A stretch of DNA of 64,000 nucleotides from Novosphingobium lindaniclasticum LE124 (GCF_000445125.1 NZ_ATHL01000100.1:1-64000); one strand, 5' to 3'; shown: positions 17,338 through 29,306, counted from the stretch's first letter. Notes: generated by a model from the letters alone, not told the origin. Translations and numbers: made by a program.

Positions 17338-17364
17338 AAAGGGCGGAACCTTCCGGCCCCGCCC
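17336..17364 (-). terminator. pyrG: Intrinsic terminator after pyrG
   Basis: On the minus strand GGGCGG (complement of 17359-17364) pairs with CCGCCC (complement of 17341-17346) and is followed by TTTTT. It lies between the convergent AEC and pyrG genes and may also slow transcription from the other side. Confidence 0.7.
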
Positions 17365-17389
17365 CGCTTTCTTTCGATCCAGCGCCCTA

Positions 17390-19018
<1,629 letters not shown>

Positions 19019-19093
19019 GGGAGTCGGCCCTTAAATTGCATGGGGGCACGAGCGCAAGAGCGCTGTGCCTCAATCCACAGGTCAAAACGAATG

Positions 19094-19124
19094 AAATGCC
19101 GCCTGCCAAAGCCAGACGGCATTT
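19094..19124 (-). terminator. secG: Intrinsic terminator after secG
   Basis: AAATGCCG (19094-19101) pairs with CGGCATTT (19117-19124), extended inward by three pairs after one mismatch. On the minus strand the stem is followed by a T-rich stretch ending CGTTTT. It lies between secG and pyrG. Confidence 0.75.
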
Positions 19125-19170
19125 CTGTTACTTCGATGCGCCGGGCCGTGCCCTGCCGGAGTACGCCGAT

Positions 19171-19581
19171 TTACTGACCGGCAGCACCCGAAAGCGGATC
19201 ATTGGCGGGAGCGGCACCGGCCGGTGCCGGGCTCGCGCCTTCTACCGGTGCACCGGCCGGTGCGGCTGCACCGGCAAGCGGATCGACCGGCTGCGCGGGA
19301 GCGGCCGGTGCCGTCTCACGCTGAAGCGAGGTATCGATGTCGCGGCCGCTGGTGGTGTTCACCGCCAGAGCAGCCAGAACGATCGAGAGAATCACGAAGA
19401 TCGCAGCGAGAATACCCGTTGCGCGGGTCATGAAGTTGGCCGCTCCGCGCGCCGACATGATACCCGAAGGGCTGCCGCCACCGACACCGAGACCGCCACC
19501 TTCCGACTTCTGCATCAGAATGATGCCGACGAGCAGGAGAGCGACAATCGCCTGGACAACGGTCAGGAAGGTGAACAGCAT
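19171..19581 (-). CDS. secG: Preprotein translocase subunit SecG
   Basis: 136 residues. Two transmembrane helices (about 3-22 and 56-76) flank the conserved loop LMQKSEGGGLGVGGG. A tail of about 55 residues, very rich in Ala, Pro and Gly, ends the protein, as is common in alphaproteobacterial SecG. SecG assists SecYE during protein export across the inner membrane. It follows tpiA on the same strand at about 150 bases, an arrangement (tpiA-secG-pyrG) common in this class. Confidence 0.96.
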   Translation of the reverse strand: MLFTFLTVVQAIVALLLVGIILMQKSEGGGLGVGGGSPSGIMSARGAANFMTRATGILAAIFVILSIVLAALAVNTTSGRDIDTSLQRETAPAAPAQPVDPLAGAAAPAGAPVEGASPAPAGAAPANDPLSGAAGQ

Positions 19582-19733
19582 CGTGCGTTTTTCTCAGTCA
19601 TCTTGGGGGTCTTGATCCAATAGGCGATCAAGGACCCGCATCTCAAGTCGCGCAGATAGGCGCTAGGCGCGCTCCGCGCAAGTCATCAGCCGGACCCCTT
19701 CGATAAAGCGGGCATCCGGCCAATCCGCGTGCC

Positions 19734-20492
19734 TCAGTCGTTGCCCAGCGAAGCTGCTGCACCGACGATCGCGAGGAAACTTTCGGCGCTCAGGCTCGCG
19801 CCGCCGACAAGCGCTCCGCCCACATCCGGCACGGAGAGCAGTTCGCCGGCGTTGTCGGCCTTGACCGAACCGCCGTAGAGGATGCGGACATCCGCTCCGC
19901 CCTCGCCGTAGATGGCGACGAGCTTCGCCCGGATAGCGGCATGCATCGCCGCCACATCCTCGACCGAAGGCACTCGGCCGGTGCCGATCGCCCAGACCGG
20001 CTCGTAAGCGAGCGACAGCTTCTCCGGCACACCGTCGATAGCGGGGCAGGATCCCTCTATCTGCGCGGCGACCACGGATTCGGCATCGCCTGCATCGCGC
20101 TGTGCCTCGGTTTCACCGACGCAGAGAATCACCGCGAGGCCTGCCGACAGCGCGGCCTCGGCTTTGGCCTTCACATCGGCATCGGTTTCGCCGTGAAGCG
20201 TCCGGCGCTCCGAATGCCCGACAATGGTGAAGTCCGCGCCGGCATCCTTGAGCATGGGAGCGGAGATGTCGCCCGTGAAGGCGCCGCTGTCTTCCGCCCG
20301 GCAATCCTGGCCGCCGACGCCGATCAGTTCCACCGCATCGCGAATGCGGTAAAGCAGCGTCGCGGGCGGCGCGACCGCCACCTGCACCTTCGGAAAGCGT
20401 GCGGCAGCCCGGTCGATCGCGCGCGCCTCGTTGAGCATCGCACGCGTGCCGTTCATTTTCCAGTTACCGACGATGTAAGGCAGACCAGCCAT
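19734..20492 (-). CDS. tpiA: Triosephosphate isomerase
   Basis: 252 residues. The substrate Lys is in GNWKMNG (residues 8-14), the catalytic His in IVGHSERR (about residue 94) and the catalytic Glu in SLAYEPVWAIGTG (about residue 165); the phosphate-binding ILYGGSVKADN follows. It interconverts dihydroxyacetone phosphate and glyceraldehyde 3-phosphate in the cytosol. It diverges from ppiD across a 302-base intergenic region. Confidence 0.98.
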   Translation of the reverse strand: MAGLPYIVGNWKMNGTRAMLNEARAIDRAAARFPKVQVAVAPPATLLYRIRDAVELIGVGGQDCRAEDSGAFTGDISAPMLKDAGADFTIVGHSERRTLHGETDADVKAKAEAALSAGLAVILCVGETEAQRDAGDAESVVAAQIEGSCPAIDGVPEKLSLAYEPVWAIGTGRVPSVEDVAAMHAAIRAKLVAIYGEGGADVRILYGGSVKADNAGELLSVPDVGGALVGGASLSAESFLAIVGAAASLGND

Positions 20493-20794
20493 GTTATTGA
20501 GAAACCTTGATTTCAGGGCGCGCGGACCGCTCAGATCCCCCCAAGGGAGCGGGAATCATGCGCCGTGCTTTCGAGGCGCTGCTAGTGCACCGAGGGCGCT
20601 CTTGTCAAAATCCGTGCTTTCCCGGTGTCGCTTCCACCAGGAGCGACCTGGTCGATCTCGCGAGTCGCAGGTCTCTCATCGCACGTCGCCATTGCAGGAT
20701 GATACAAGCCCCCCTAAAGCCTGCCCCGGTTCGCGCTAAGGCTTGCCCATGGCGCTCCGATTGAACCCGAATTTCACGCTGATCGGCACGGTAC
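20493..20794. other. Divergent tpiA/ppiD intergenic region
   Basis: This stretch has no convincing gene. It must hold the promoters for tpiA (minus) and ppiD (plus). The one clear structure is a hairpin: GTCGCTTC (20627-20634) pairs with GGAGCGAC (20640-20647) around a five-base loop, with one G-U pair. I see no confident sigma-70 box or riboswitch. Confidence 0.6.
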
Positions 20795-22765
20795 ATGATC
20801 TCATTTTTCCGAAACGTCCTGAACTCCAAGATCGGCGCCGGCATAGCCCTGGCGGTGCTGGTGCTCATCACGCTGGCGTTTGTCGGCGGCGATCTCACCG
20901 GGATGAGCGATTCCGGCGGCATCAGCGCCGGCAAGGCAGTAGCCACCGTCGGCAAGGACGAGGTTGACGAGAACGAACTGGCGCTTGCGGCCAAGTCGGC
21001 GCTCTCGCGCGTCCAGGCGCAGGATCCCACGATGACCATGAAAGTGCTCATCGCACAGGGCGGCCTCGAACAAGTGCTGGACGAACTGATCGACCGCACT
21101 GCCACGGCGTTTTTCGGTAAGAAGATCGGCGTCGTCGCTGGCGATCGGCTGATCGATAGCGAGATCGCCAGGATTCCGGCGTTCCAGGGCGTCGACGGCA
21201 AGTTCGATCAGGCGACGTTCCGCCAGCTTCTTGCCCAGCAGGGTCTTTCGGAAAAATCTCTACGTGAGGATATCGCTCAGGGCCTCATCGCGCAGCAGCT
21301 GATGCTGCCCGCGCAGTTCGGCACGACGATGTCGAGCTTCGCCGCCAAGCGCTACGCCGCCCTGCTCGACGAGAATCGGGCCGGCACGGTCGTCGCCCTC
21401 CCCTCCGAGCTTTTCGCTCCGACGAATGCACCGAGCGATGCCGAGCTCCAGGCCTTCTACAAGAGCCACACCAATGCCTTCATCCGCCCCGAACGCCGCG
21501 TGATCCGTTTCGCCGCGTTCGGCGAGAGCGCGGTGAAGGACGTCGCGGCACCGGACGATGCCGATGTGGCGAAACGCTACCAGGCCGACGCCGCGCTCTA
21601 TGCGGCGCAGGACAACCGGAAGATCACCCAGCTGATCGTCCCGACCGAAGCCGCCGCCAAGGCCATCGCCGGCGAAGTCGCCAAGGGCAAGACGCTCGAA
21701 GCCGCTGCGCAGGAAAAGGGGCTTTCGGCCGCCAAGCTCGAGTTCTTCAGCAAGGCCCAGCTTTCGAGCCAGTTTTCCCCTGCCGTGGCCGACGCCGTTT
21801 TCGCGGCGCCGGTGGGCAAGCTCGCCGCTCCGCAGAAGAGCGCGCTGGGCTGGCATCTGATCCGGGTCGAGGAAGAGCAGAAGAAGCCGGAACGCCCCCT
21901 CGCCGCGGTGAAGGACGAAATCGTCGCCAAGCTGACCGAGGAAAAGAAGCGCAGCGCCCTCACCGATCTTCTCGCCAAGCTCGAGGACGAGTTCAGCAAC
22001 GGCGCCAGCCTCGTCGAAGTGGCCAAGTCGCTCGGCGCGACGGTCCAGACCACCGCACCGATCACCGCCAACGGCCAGGTCTACGGCAAGCCCGGCGAGA
22101 CGGCTCCGGCCGTACTCCAAACCGTGCTGAAGACCGCCTTCGCCATGGATCAGGAAAAGCCGCAGACCGCTCAGGTCACCAAGGACGAAGCTGCGCCTGC
22201 AGGCCAGAACGGCTTCATCGTCTACGACGTCACCGACATCACCCCGTCCGCTCCGGCGCCGTTCAAGGAGATCGTCAACGACGTGAAGGCCGCTTGGGCC
22301 ATCGACAAGGGTGACGTCGCGGCAAAGGCCGCAGCGCTCCAGGTCCAGACCCAGGTGCGCCGCGGCAAGACCCTCGAACAGGCCATCGCCGCCATCGGCA
22401 AGACGCTGCCGCCGGTCCAGCAGGTCTCGATGTCGCGCGCCACGCTGACCGCTGCCCTGCGCTCGGGACGTCAGGTGCCGCCGCCGGTCTCGCTGATGTT
22501 CCACATGGCCAAGGGCACCGTTAAAGTGCAGTCGGCCGGTCGCGATCGTGGCTGGTTCGTGGTCGCCCTCAAGGAGGTCGTCCCCGGCAAGGTGGAATCG
22601 GCGCAGCTCGTGGAAGGCACCCAGCGCGAACTCGGCGGCCAGCTCGGCCAGGCCTATACCGATGCCCTGGGCAAGGCGATCCGCAAGGAAGTCGGCGTGA
22701 AGCGCCACGACAAGGCCATCGCAGCGGTGCGCGACCAGCTCGCCGGTGCCGGCAGCGCCGAATAA
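20795..22765 (+). CDS. ppiD: PpiD/SurA-type membrane-anchored periplasmic peptidyl-prolyl isomerase-like chaperone
   Basis: 656 residues, about the length of E. coli PpiD. A short cytoplasmic N terminus (MISFFRNVLNSK) leads into one transmembrane helix (about 14-32). A SurA_N-like helical region follows (VGKDEVDENEL, then LAQQGLSEKSLREDI). A PpiC/parvulin domain lies near residues 265-365 (ITQLIVPT and SALGWHLIRVEE). It folds or guards newly exported proteins near the Sec translocon. It is followed after ten bases by trpE, so the two are probably co-transcribed. Confidence 0.93.
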   Translation: MISFFRNVLNSKIGAGIALAVLVLITLAFVGGDLTGMSDSGGISAGKAVATVGKDEVDENELALAAKSALSRVQAQDPTMTMKVLIAQGGLEQVLDELIDRTATAFFGKKIGVVAGDRLIDSEIARIPAFQGVDGKFDQATFRQLLAQQGLSEKSLREDIAQGLIAQQLMLPAQFGTTMSSFAAKRYAALLDENRAGTVVALPSELFAPTNAPSDAELQAFYKSHTNAFIRPERRVIRFAAFGESAVKDVAAPDDADVAKRYQADAALYAAQDNRKITQLIVPTEAAAKAIAGEVAKGKTLEAAAQEKGLSAAKLEFFSKAQLSSQFSPAVADAVFAAPVGKLAAPQKSALGWHLIRVEEEQKKPERPLAAVKDEIVAKLTEEKKRSALTDLLAKLEDEFSNGASLVEVAKSLGATVQTTAPITANGQVYGKPGETAPAVLQTVLKTAFAMDQEKPQTAQVTKDEAAPAGQNGFIVYDVTDITPSAPAPFKEIVNDVKAAWAIDKGDVAAKAAALQVQTQVRRGKTLEQAIAAIGKTLPPVQQVSMSRATLTAALRSGRQVPPPVSLMFHMAKGTVKVQSAGRDRGWFVVALKEVVPGKVESAQLVEGTQRELGGQLGQAYTDALGKAIRKEVGVKRHDKAIAAVRDQLAGAGSAE

Positions 22766-22775
22766 GGCAAGTGAG

Positions 22776-24302
22776 ATGGTGACTGGGGTAATGGAACGCG
22801 AATCGGATCGCCTTGCGGCGATGGCTCAGCTTGCGGATGGAAAGCCGGCGCTGCTCTGGCGCAAGCTGGTCGCCGATACCGAGACGCCGGTCGCCGCCGC
22901 GCTGAAGCTGTTCGAGGAAGGTCGCGGAGATTTTCTCCTCGAGTCCGTCGAAGGCGGCGAGACGCGGGCGCGCTACAGCCTGATCGGCCTGGACCCCGAT
23001 CTCGTGTTCCGCGCGCAGGGCGAGTCCTGCGAGATAAATCGCGCCTGGCAGAACGACCGTACCGCCTTCGCGCGACTGCCGGGCGATACCCTGGCCGAAC
23101 TGCGCAGCCTGGTTGAAAGCTGCCGTTTCGACGTACCGCCGGAGCTTCCGCCCGCCCTCGCCTGCCTCGTCGGCTATTTCGGCTACGAGACGATCGGCCT
23201 GGTCGAAAAGCTGCCTCGGGCGGCGCAGAGTGCGCTGGACCTGCCAGACATGCTGTTCGTCCGGCCGTCGCTGATCCTGGTGTTCGATCGCCTGAGCGAC
23301 GAGCTGTTCTGCGTGGCGCCGCTCTGGCCGGAAGCCGGCGCGCCCGAGCGCCTCGTCGATCTCGCGGGCGAGCGCATCGACGAAGCCCTGCGCAGGCTTG
23401 CCGCGCCCATCCCGGCGGCGGAAGCGGCTGGCGATCTGCCCGATCCGGTGCAGACGCCGGTGATGTCCGCGTCCGACTATCGGTCGATGGTGCTCAAGGC
23501 CAAGGACTACATCGAGGCAGGCGACATCTTCCAGGTCGTCCTCGCCCAGCGGTTCACTTGCGAGTTTGCTTTGCCGCCGCTGGCGCTCTATCGCTCGCTG
23601 CGCCGGGTGAACCCTTCGCCGTTCCTCTACTTCCTCGACATGCCCGGCTTTGCGCTGATCGGATCGAGCCCTGAAATCCTCGTTCGGGTGCGCGACGGCG
23701 AAGTGACGATCCGGCCCATAGCCGGTACCCGCCCGCGCGGGCGGAACGTCGCGGAAGACAAGGCAAACGAAGTGAGCCTGCTAGCCGACCCCAAGGAGCG
23801 CGCCGAGCACCTGATGCTGCTCGATCTCGGCCGCAACGATGTCGGACGTGTCGCCGCTGCCGGGACCGTCGAGGTCACCGACAGCTACACCATCGAACGC
23901 TACAGCCACGTCATGCACATCGTCTCGAACGTGGTCGGCCGGCTCGATACGGCCAGGCACGATGCGATCGACGCCGTTTTCGCCGGCTTTCCGGCAGGCA
24001 CCGTTTCCGGCGCCCCGAAAGTCCGCGCCTGCCAGATCATCGGCGAGCTGGAACCGGAGACACGGGGCGCCTATGCTGGCGGCGTCGGCTATTTCGCACC
24101 CGACGGGTCGGTCGACTCGTGCATCGTGCTGCGGACCGGCGTGCTCAAGGACGGCATCCTTCACGTCCAGGCCGGCGCAGGCATCGTTGCCGATAGCGAT
24201 CCTGCCTCGGAGCAGCGCGAATGCGAGGCCAAGTCCGGAGCGCTGTTCGCAGCCGCCCGCGAGGCCGTTCGCGTCGCCAGGGAGCCGGGTTTCGGCCAGT
24301 GA
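22776..24302 (+). CDS. trpE: Anthranilate synthase component I
   Basis: 508 residues from the ATG at 22776, chosen because AAGG lies eight bases upstream. The N-terminal half has the feedback-site LLESVEGGETRARYSLIG motif (about residues 50-67). The chorismate-binding half carries DIFQVVLAQRF, IGSSPEILVR, RPIAGTRPRG, DLGRNDVGRV and FPAGTVSGAPK. It makes anthranilate from chorismate with ammonia supplied by TrpG. No leader peptide or attenuator fits between ppiD and this gene, so any trp regulation must act elsewhere. Confidence 0.97.
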   Translation: MVTGVMERESDRLAAMAQLADGKPALLWRKLVADTETPVAAALKLFEEGRGDFLLESVEGGETRARYSLIGLDPDLVFRAQGESCEINRAWQNDRTAFARLPGDTLAELRSLVESCRFDVPPELPPALACLVGYFGYETIGLVEKLPRAAQSALDLPDMLFVRPSLILVFDRLSDELFCVAPLWPEAGAPERLVDLAGERIDEALRRLAAPIPAAEAAGDLPDPVQTPVMSASDYRSMVLKAKDYIEAGDIFQVVLAQRFTCEFALPPLALYRSLRRVNPSPFLYFLDMPGFALIGSSPEILVRVRDGEVTIRPIAGTRPRGRNVAEDKANEVSLLADPKERAEHLMLLDLGRNDVGRVAAAGTVEVTDSYTIERYSHVMHIVSNVVGRLDTARHDAIDAVFAGFPAGTVSGAPKVRACQIIGELEPETRGAYAGGVGYFAPDGSVDSCIVLRTGVLKDGILHVQAGAGIVADSDPASEQRECEAKSGALFAAAREAVRVAREPGFGQ

Positions 24303-24357
24303 TCGATATCTCCGCCTCGAGCCTATCCTGGTGGTCGATCCGGGCGCCGGCCTACCG

Positions 24358-25146
24358 ATGGTGACGCGCGTCGGCAGCATCGCCGCCTTCGCGCTTCTCG
24401 TCGCCGCCTGCTCCTCCGACGCCGCACCCGAGCGCAAGGCTTCCCCGCCGCCGCCCTCCTGCGAGGGTGCGACTTTCGAAGGCGCGTCCTTCACCCATTG
24501 CACCGCCGACCCGGCAAGGCACCGCATCCACATGGTGCTCGGCCCGAAGGGTGGCGCTCCCTATCGAAGCCTCTCCGAACTTGCCGCCAGCGGCGCTCCA
24601 GGCGGACACGCCGTCGCCTTCGCGATGAACGGGGGCATGTTCGACGACAAGGGCCAGCCGATCGGCTATTACGTCTCCGAAGGCGAGCGACTGCACAAGC
24701 TGAACACGAACCCGGGGTGGGGTAATTTCCATCTGAAACCCAACGGCGTGTTCTATGGTGACGCCAAAGGCGGATGGGCCGTGCGCACTACGGAAGATTT
24801 TGCCGCCACCGTTGCGAAGCGTCCCGATTTCGGAACCCAGTCGGGCCCGATGCTGGTCATTGCCGGCAAGCTTCACCCCAGCATCGATGCGGACGGCGAC
24901 TCGAAAAAGCTGCGGAACGGCGTCGGCGTCGATCGCAAGGGCCGAGCGCATTTCGTGATCTCGGACGAGCCGGTGTCGTTCGGCAAGCTGGCCCGATACT
25001 TCCGGGATAGGCTGGATTGCCCCAATGCGCTGTTCCTCGACGGCAGCGTATCTTCTCTCTGGGATCCCGAGCATGGGCGCGTCGACGGCGGACCTCCCCT
25101 GGGCCCCTTGATCGTAGTCGAGAAAGCGACGAAAGGTAGGAAATGA
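24358..25146 (+). CDS. DUF2233/phosphodiester-glycosidase (NAGPA-like) family lipoprotein
   Basis: 262 residues from the ATG at 24358, chosen because a lipoprotein signal follows (LLVAACSS, Cys about 20). The body matches the DUF2233/NAGPA fold: [46 protein letters not shown], then the C-terminal [17 protein letters not shown]. Family members act on GlcNAc phosphodiesters or related wall and glycan linkages; the substrate here is unknown. It sits between trpE and trpG and its stop overlaps the trpG start (ATGA), so it is translationally coupled to tryptophan genes with no obvious metabolic link. Confidence 0.87.
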   Translation: MVTRVGSIAAFALLVAACSSDAAPERKASPPPPSCEGATFEGASFTHCTADPARHRIHMVLGPKGGAPYRSLSELAASGAPGGHAVAFAMNGGMFDDKGQPIGYYVSEGERLHKLNTNPGWGNFHLKPNGVFYGDAKGGWAVRTTEDFAATVAKRPDFGTQSGPMLVIAGKLHPSIDADGDSKKLRNGVGVDRKGRAHFVISDEPVSFGKLARYFRDRLDCPNALFLDGSVSSLWDPEHGRVDGGPPLGPLIVVEKATKGRK

Positions 25147-25739
25147 TCCTCGTCATCGACAACTACGACAGCTTCACCTGGAACCTGGTCCATTACGTCA
25201 TGGAACTGGGGGCCGAAGTGAAAGTCGTCCGCAACGACGCCCTTACCGCCGCCCAGGCGATCGATAGCGGGGCGCAAGGCTTTCTGCTGTCTCCCGGCCC
25301 CTGCACGCCCAATGAGGCGGGCATCAGCCTGGATCTCGTGGGCGCCGCGGCGGACTGCGGCAAGCCCCTGCTCGGCGTTTGCCTCGGCCATCAGTCGATC
25401 GGGCAGTATTTCGGCGGCAAGGTCGTTCGCGGGGGTCTGATGCACGGGAAGACCTCGCCCGTGACGCATGACGACAGCGGCGTGTTCGCCGGCATCCCCT
25501 CGCCTTTCACCGCAACCCGCTACCACTCGCTCGTCGTCGAGGATATTCCGGCGTCACTGCAGGTCAACGCGCGCTCGGACGATGGACATGTGATGGGTTT
25601 TCGTCACATCGACCTGCCGATCCATGGCGTGCAGTTCCATCCGGAGAGCATCGCCACGCAGCATGGTCATGCCATGCTGGCGAGCTTCCTTAAACTCTGC
25701 GGAATCGACGCGAAGTTGCCGGCGCGGATCGCAGCATGA
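25143..25739 (+). CDS. trpG: Anthranilate synthase component II (glutamine amidotransferase)
   Basis: 198 residues, class I glutamine amidotransferase. The N terminus is [16 protein letters not shown], the oxyanion loop [13 protein letters not shown]. The nucleophile Cys is in [12 protein letters not shown] (about residue 80), and the catalytic His and Glu in GVQFHPESI (about 170). It passes ammonia to TrpE and may also serve aminodeoxychorismate synthase, as in many bacteria with one such subunit. The stop overlaps the trpD start (ATGA). Confidence 0.96.
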   Translation: MILVIDNYDSFTWNLVHYVMELGAEVKVVRNDALTAAQAIDSGAQGFLLSPGPCTPNEAGISLDLVGAAADCGKPLLGVCLGHQSIGQYFGGKVVRGGLMHGKTSPVTHDDSGVFAGIPSPFTATRYHSLVVEDIPASLQVNARSDDGHVMGFRHIDLPIHGVQFHPESIATQHGHAMLASFLKLCGIDAKLPARIAA

Positions 25740-26740
25740 CCGCCGCCATCATGCTTCCCGATCCGCTCCACCCCATCGCGGAGGCCGAAGCCGAACATGC
25801 CTTCGGACTGATCCTCGATGGAAAGCTCGACGATGACGCCATTGTCCGGTTCCTCATCGCGCTGACGGAACGCGGTGAAACCGCCAGCGAGATCACGGGT
25901 GCGGCCCGCGCCATGCGTGCTCGGATGATCCCGATAAACGCGCCCGCCAATGCCATCGACGTCTGCGGCACAGGCGGAGACGGACACCACACGCTCAACG
26001 TCTCCACCGCAGTTTCACTGGTCGTTGCGGCCTGCGGCGTTCCCGTTGCGAAGCACGGCAATCGCGCAGCCAGTTCCAAGGCCGGTGCAGCCGATACTCT
26101 GGAAGCCTTGGGCCTCGATCTGGACCGAGCAGCGGAAACGGCCGAAGAAACCCTGAGCGACCTGGGTATCTGCTTCCTTTTTGCCGCCCGCCATCACCCG
26201 GCGATGGGACGGATCATGCCGATCCGCAAGGCAATCGGACGGCGCACGATCTTCAACCTCATGGGACCGCTCGCCAATCCGGCCAAAGTGACGCGCCAGT
26301 TGGTCGGCATCGCCCGACCGGCCTATGTGCCCATCTATGCCGAAGCCCTGATGCACCTCGGCAGCGAGCACTCTTTCGTGATTTCCGGGGACGAGGGCCT
26401 CGACGAATTGAGCCTCGCAGGCGGCAACGAAGTGGCCGAGATCAAAGGCGGCGAACTGGCGATGCGCCGCGTCTCTCCCGAAGATGCCGGACTAGCCATC
26501 GCGCCGGTCACCGCGATCCGGGGCGGAGATGCCGCGTACAACGCCGACGCCTTGCGCCGACTGCTGCTGGGCGAGCACGGACCTTATCGCGATGCCGTCC
26601 TGCTCAACGCCGCCGGTGCCCTGATCGTCGCTGGCGAGGTGGAAACCTGGCGTGACGGTGTCGAGGAAGCGGCCGAGGCGATTGACAAAGGCCTCGCCAA
26701 CGCCTTGCTCAACTGCTGGATTTCCGCACTCCGGGCCTGA
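25736..26740 (+). CDS. trpD: Anthranilate phosphoribosyltransferase
   Basis: 334 residues, the normal length. The PRPP-binding [18 protein letters not shown] motif lies at about residues 78-95, followed by [34 protein letters not shown] and HGSEH/GLDE-type segments appear in the second half. It transfers phosphoribose from PRPP to anthranilate. It overlaps trpG by four bases and is followed after 25 bases by trpC. Confidence 0.98.
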   Translation: MTAAIMLPDPLHPIAEAEAEHAFGLILDGKLDDDAIVRFLIALTERGETASEITGAARAMRARMIPINAPANAIDVCGTGGDGHHTLNVSTAVSLVVAACGVPVAKHGNRAASSKAGAADTLEALGLDLDRAAETAEETLSDLGICFLFAARHHPAMGRIMPIRKAIGRRTIFNLMGPLANPAKVTRQLVGIARPAYVPIYAEALMHLGSEHSFVISGDEGLDELSLAGGNEVAEIKGGELAMRRVSPEDAGLAIAPVTAIRGGDAAYNADALRRLLLGEHGPYRDAVLLNAAGALIVAGEVETWRDGVEEAAEAIDKGLANALLNCWISALRA

Positions 26741-26765
26741 GCCCCGACGTGTTTTCGAGGTACCG

Positions 26766-27557
26766 ATGTCCGACAAGCTGACCGAAATCTGCGATACCAA
26801 GCGCCTCGAAGTGCAAAGCCGCCAAGGCTTTGCAACGATCGGCGATCTCGACGCACGGGCGCGCGAGCAGAGCGCGCCGCGCGGCTTCGAAGCCGCGCTG
26901 CGCCGCAAGGCGGAAACGGGCTTTGCACTGATCGCGGAAATCAAGAAAGCGTCGCCTTCCAAGGGGCTGATCCGTCCCGATTTTCGGCCGGCTGAGCATG
27001 CTTTCGCCTATGAGCGAGGAGGCGCCGCATGCCTTTCGGTGCTGACGGATGCGCCGTATTTTCAAGGTCACGAGGATTACCTGGTGGATGCGCGCGCAGC
27101 CTGCTCGCTTCCGGTAATCCGCAAGGACTTCATGGTCGATCCCTGGCAAGTGGCCGAGGCCCGGGCGATCGGCGCGGATGCCATTCTGATCATCGTTGCG
27201 GCTCTCGAAGACGGCATGATGTCGGAAATCGAAGCGGCTGCTTTGGAGCGCGGCATGGATTGCCTCGTCGAAGTTCACAACGAGCAGGAAATGGAGCGGG
27301 CAAGTCGCCTCAGGTCGCGCCTCATCGGCGTCAACAACCGTGATCTCAAACGCTTCGTCACCGACATCGCCACTACGGAACGGCTCGCCTCGCTGGCGCC
27401 GGAAGGAACGCTTCTGGTCAGCGAAAGCGGCATCAACGCGCACGAAGACCTGGTGCGCCTGTCGGCTTGCGGCGCCCGCACCTTCCTGGTCGGCGAAAGC
27501 CTGATGCGCGAAGCGGACGTTGAGGCGGCGACCCGCCGCCTGCTCCTCGGTCACTGA
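26766..27557 (+). CDS. trpC: Indole-3-glycerol-phosphate synthase
   Basis: 263 residues from the ATG at 26766, a start that gives the usual length. TIM-barrel motifs are in order: [18 protein letters not shown] (about residues 57-74), [49 protein letters not shown] and [14 protein letters not shown] with SESGI. It closes the indole ring of CdRP by decarboxylation. A monofunctional trpC without trpF is normal for alphaproteobacteria. It precedes moaC by 13 bases. Confidence 0.98.
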   Translation: MSDKLTEICDTKRLEVQSRQGFATIGDLDARAREQSAPRGFEAALRRKAETGFALIAEIKKASPSKGLIRPDFRPAEHAFAYERGGAACLSVLTDAPYFQGHEDYLVDARAACSLPVIRKDFMVDPWQVAEARAIGADAILIIVAALEDGMMSEIEAAALERGMDCLVEVHNEQEMERASRLRSRLIGVNNRDLKRFVTDIATTERLASLAPEGTLLVSESGINAHEDLVRLSACGARTFLVGESLMREADVEAATRRLLLGH

Positions 27558-27570
27558 CGGGTTGGTAGCC

Positions 27571-28056
27571 ATGGGCAACGCGCTCACCCACATAGATGCC
27601 GAAGGCACCGCCAGGATGGTCGATGTCGGCGGCAAGACCGACACGCGGCGAATCGCCGTGGCGTCCGGCCGGATCGTCATGACGGACTACGCGCTGGAGG
27701 CGATTCGCACAGGTGACGCACCCAAGGGTGACGTTCTGGGAACCGCACGCATTGCCGGGATCATGGCCGCCAAGAAGACCGGCGATCTCATCCCCATGTG
27801 CCATCCGCTGACGCTTGATGCGGTGAACCTCGACTTCGCCTTCGTAAGCGATGCCGTGGTGGTCACGGCCACGGCTTCCCTGACGGGCAAGACCGGCGTG
27901 GAAATGGAAGCGTTGACAGCGACTTCCGTTGCATTGCTGACAATCTACGACATGGCCAAGGCCCTCGACAAGGGGATGGTCATCGAGAGCATCCGTCTGA
28001 TCGAGAAGATCGGGGGGAAATCCGGACACTGGAAGGCAGCGCCGGACGACTCATGA
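27571..28056 (+). CDS. moaC: Cyclic pyranopterin monophosphate synthase
   Basis: 161 residues with [18 protein letters not shown] near the N terminus and [29 protein letters not shown], where the Met-Cys-His-Pro segment (about residue 75) marks the active site. [20 protein letters not shown] with the conserved Glu-Met follows. It makes cPMP from the MoaA product in molybdenum-cofactor synthesis. Its stop overlaps the moeA start (ATGA). Placement between trpC and moeA-lexA is a conserved alphaproteobacterial order. Confidence 0.97.
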   Translation: MGNALTHIDAEGTARMVDVGGKTDTRRIAVASGRIVMTDYALEAIRTGDAPKGDVLGTARIAGIMAAKKTGDLIPMCHPLTLDAVNLDFAFVSDAVVVTATASLTGKTGVEMEALTATSVALLTIYDMAKALDKGMVIESIRLIEKIGGKSGHWKAAPDDS

Positions 28057-29267
28057 CCACGCCCATGCTTCTTGAAGAGGCCCAGACCCGCCTGCTCGCA
28101 CTGGTCGAGCCGTTGGAGGTCGAGCATGTCGACATCGGCGGCGCCCTTGGGCGCTATCTGGCTGAGCCGCTGTTTGCCCTGCGCCACCAGCCTGCCGCCG
28201 ATGTATCCGCCATGGACGGCTATGCCGTGAGTGCCGGCGATGTGTCCGGGCCATGGCGGATCATCGGCGAGAGCGCCGCTGGTCATCCCTTCTCGGGGAG
28301 CCTTGAAGCGGGAGAGGCCGTGCGGATCTCAACGGGTGCCCTGCTCCCGGCGGGATCGAAGGCGGTCATCGTTCAGGAAGATGTCGCGCGCGACCGCGAC
28401 CATCTGGTCATGACGGGTGAGGCACCGCGACCAGAGAACAGGCATGTTCGGCCGCGCGGCATGGACTTCGTGGAAGGAGCCTCGGTCCTTCCGGCAGGTA
28501 CGCTGATCGGACCGGCCCAGGCCGCGCTCGCCATTTCTGCGGGCCACAAGTATCTCCCCGTCCGTCGCCGCCCTCGACTTGCCGTGATCGACAGCGGCGA
28601 CGAACTGTCGCCGGTTTCACAGCCCTGCGCGCCGCATCAGATCCCCGCCAGTAACGGCGCCATGCTCGCCGCCCTCGCGCGCTCTGTTCCCATTGATGTA
28701 GAGCAAAACGGACCTATTCCTGACGACCTCGATGCGCTCATGACTGCCTTCGACGCAGCAGCGGACGCCGACGTTATCGTAACGAGCGGCGGTGCCTCGG
28801 TGGGGGACCACGATCTCCTTCGACCGGCCCTTGAAGCATGGGGCGCGAAGATCGAGTTCTGGCGCGTTGCCATCAAACCGGGCAAGCCGCTTCTGATCGC
28901 AAGCCGCGATCACGGATCGCGAAAACAGCTTGTGATCGGCCTTCCTGGCAACCCCGTATCAAGTTTGGTGACGGCTTACCTCTTCATGCTCCCGGTTCTC
29001 CGCGCATTCCTGGGGGCGTCCCACCCTCTGCCGCGAGCGATCACGACACGTCTCGCCGAGCCGCTGGAACCCACCGGCGCGAGGCGCGAGTTCCTGAGGG
29101 GCGTCTGGGATGGAGAGGCCGTTCGCCCGCTTACCCTTCAGGACAGCGGCGCGCTGTCCTCCCTTGCGGCCAGCAACGTCCTGATCGACCGCCCTGCCCA
29201 TGCTCCTGCGCTGGTCGCGGGAGAAAGCGTTCAGGTGTTCTTGCTCCAAAATGGCGGTTATGCTTGA
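28053..29267 (+). CDS. moeA: Molybdopterin molybdotransferase
   Basis: 404 residues, usual for MoeA. Conserved stretches are [13 protein letters not shown] (about residues 48-60), IFRIST-like [31 protein letters not shown] (about 247-257), [12 protein letters not shown] and [16 protein letters not shown]. It inserts molybdate into adenylylated molybdopterin. It overlaps moaC by four bases and runs up to the lexA promoter. Confidence 0.97.
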   Translation: MTTPMLLEEAQTRLLALVEPLEVEHVDIGGALGRYLAEPLFALRHQPAADVSAMDGYAVSAGDVSGPWRIIGESAAGHPFSGSLEAGEAVRISTGALLPAGSKAVIVQEDVARDRDHLVMTGEAPRPENRHVRPRGMDFVEGASVLPAGTLIGPAQAALAISAGHKYLPVRRRPRLAVIDSGDELSPVSQPCAPHQIPASNGAMLAALARSVPIDVEQNGPIPDDLDALMTAFDAAADADVIVTSGGASVGDHDLLRPALEAWGAKIEFWRVAIKPGKPLLIASRDHGSRKQLVIGLPGNPVSSLVTAYLFMLPVLRAFLGASHPLPRAITTRLAEPLEPTGARREFLRGVWDGEAVRPLTLQDSGALSSLAASNVLIDRPAHAPALVAGESVQVFLLQNGGYA

Positions 29268-29291
29268 CGATACCCCATTCGTTGCATAATT

Positions 29292-29306
29292 GTTCTCTCA
29301 TTGTTC
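29292..29306 (+). promoter_or_regulatory. lexA: LexA operator (SOS box) of the alphaproteobacterial type
   Basis: GTTC-TCTCATT-GTTC is an exact GTTC-N7-GTTC site, 93 bases before the lexA start. A third GTTC at 29315-29318 makes a second, overlapping pair with an eight-base gap. It implies that LexA represses its own gene. Confidence 0.88.

Noticed and set aside
22766..22775. trp leader peptide or attenuator
   Set aside because: Only ten bases lie between ppiD and trpE, with no Trp codon cluster or alternative hairpins.
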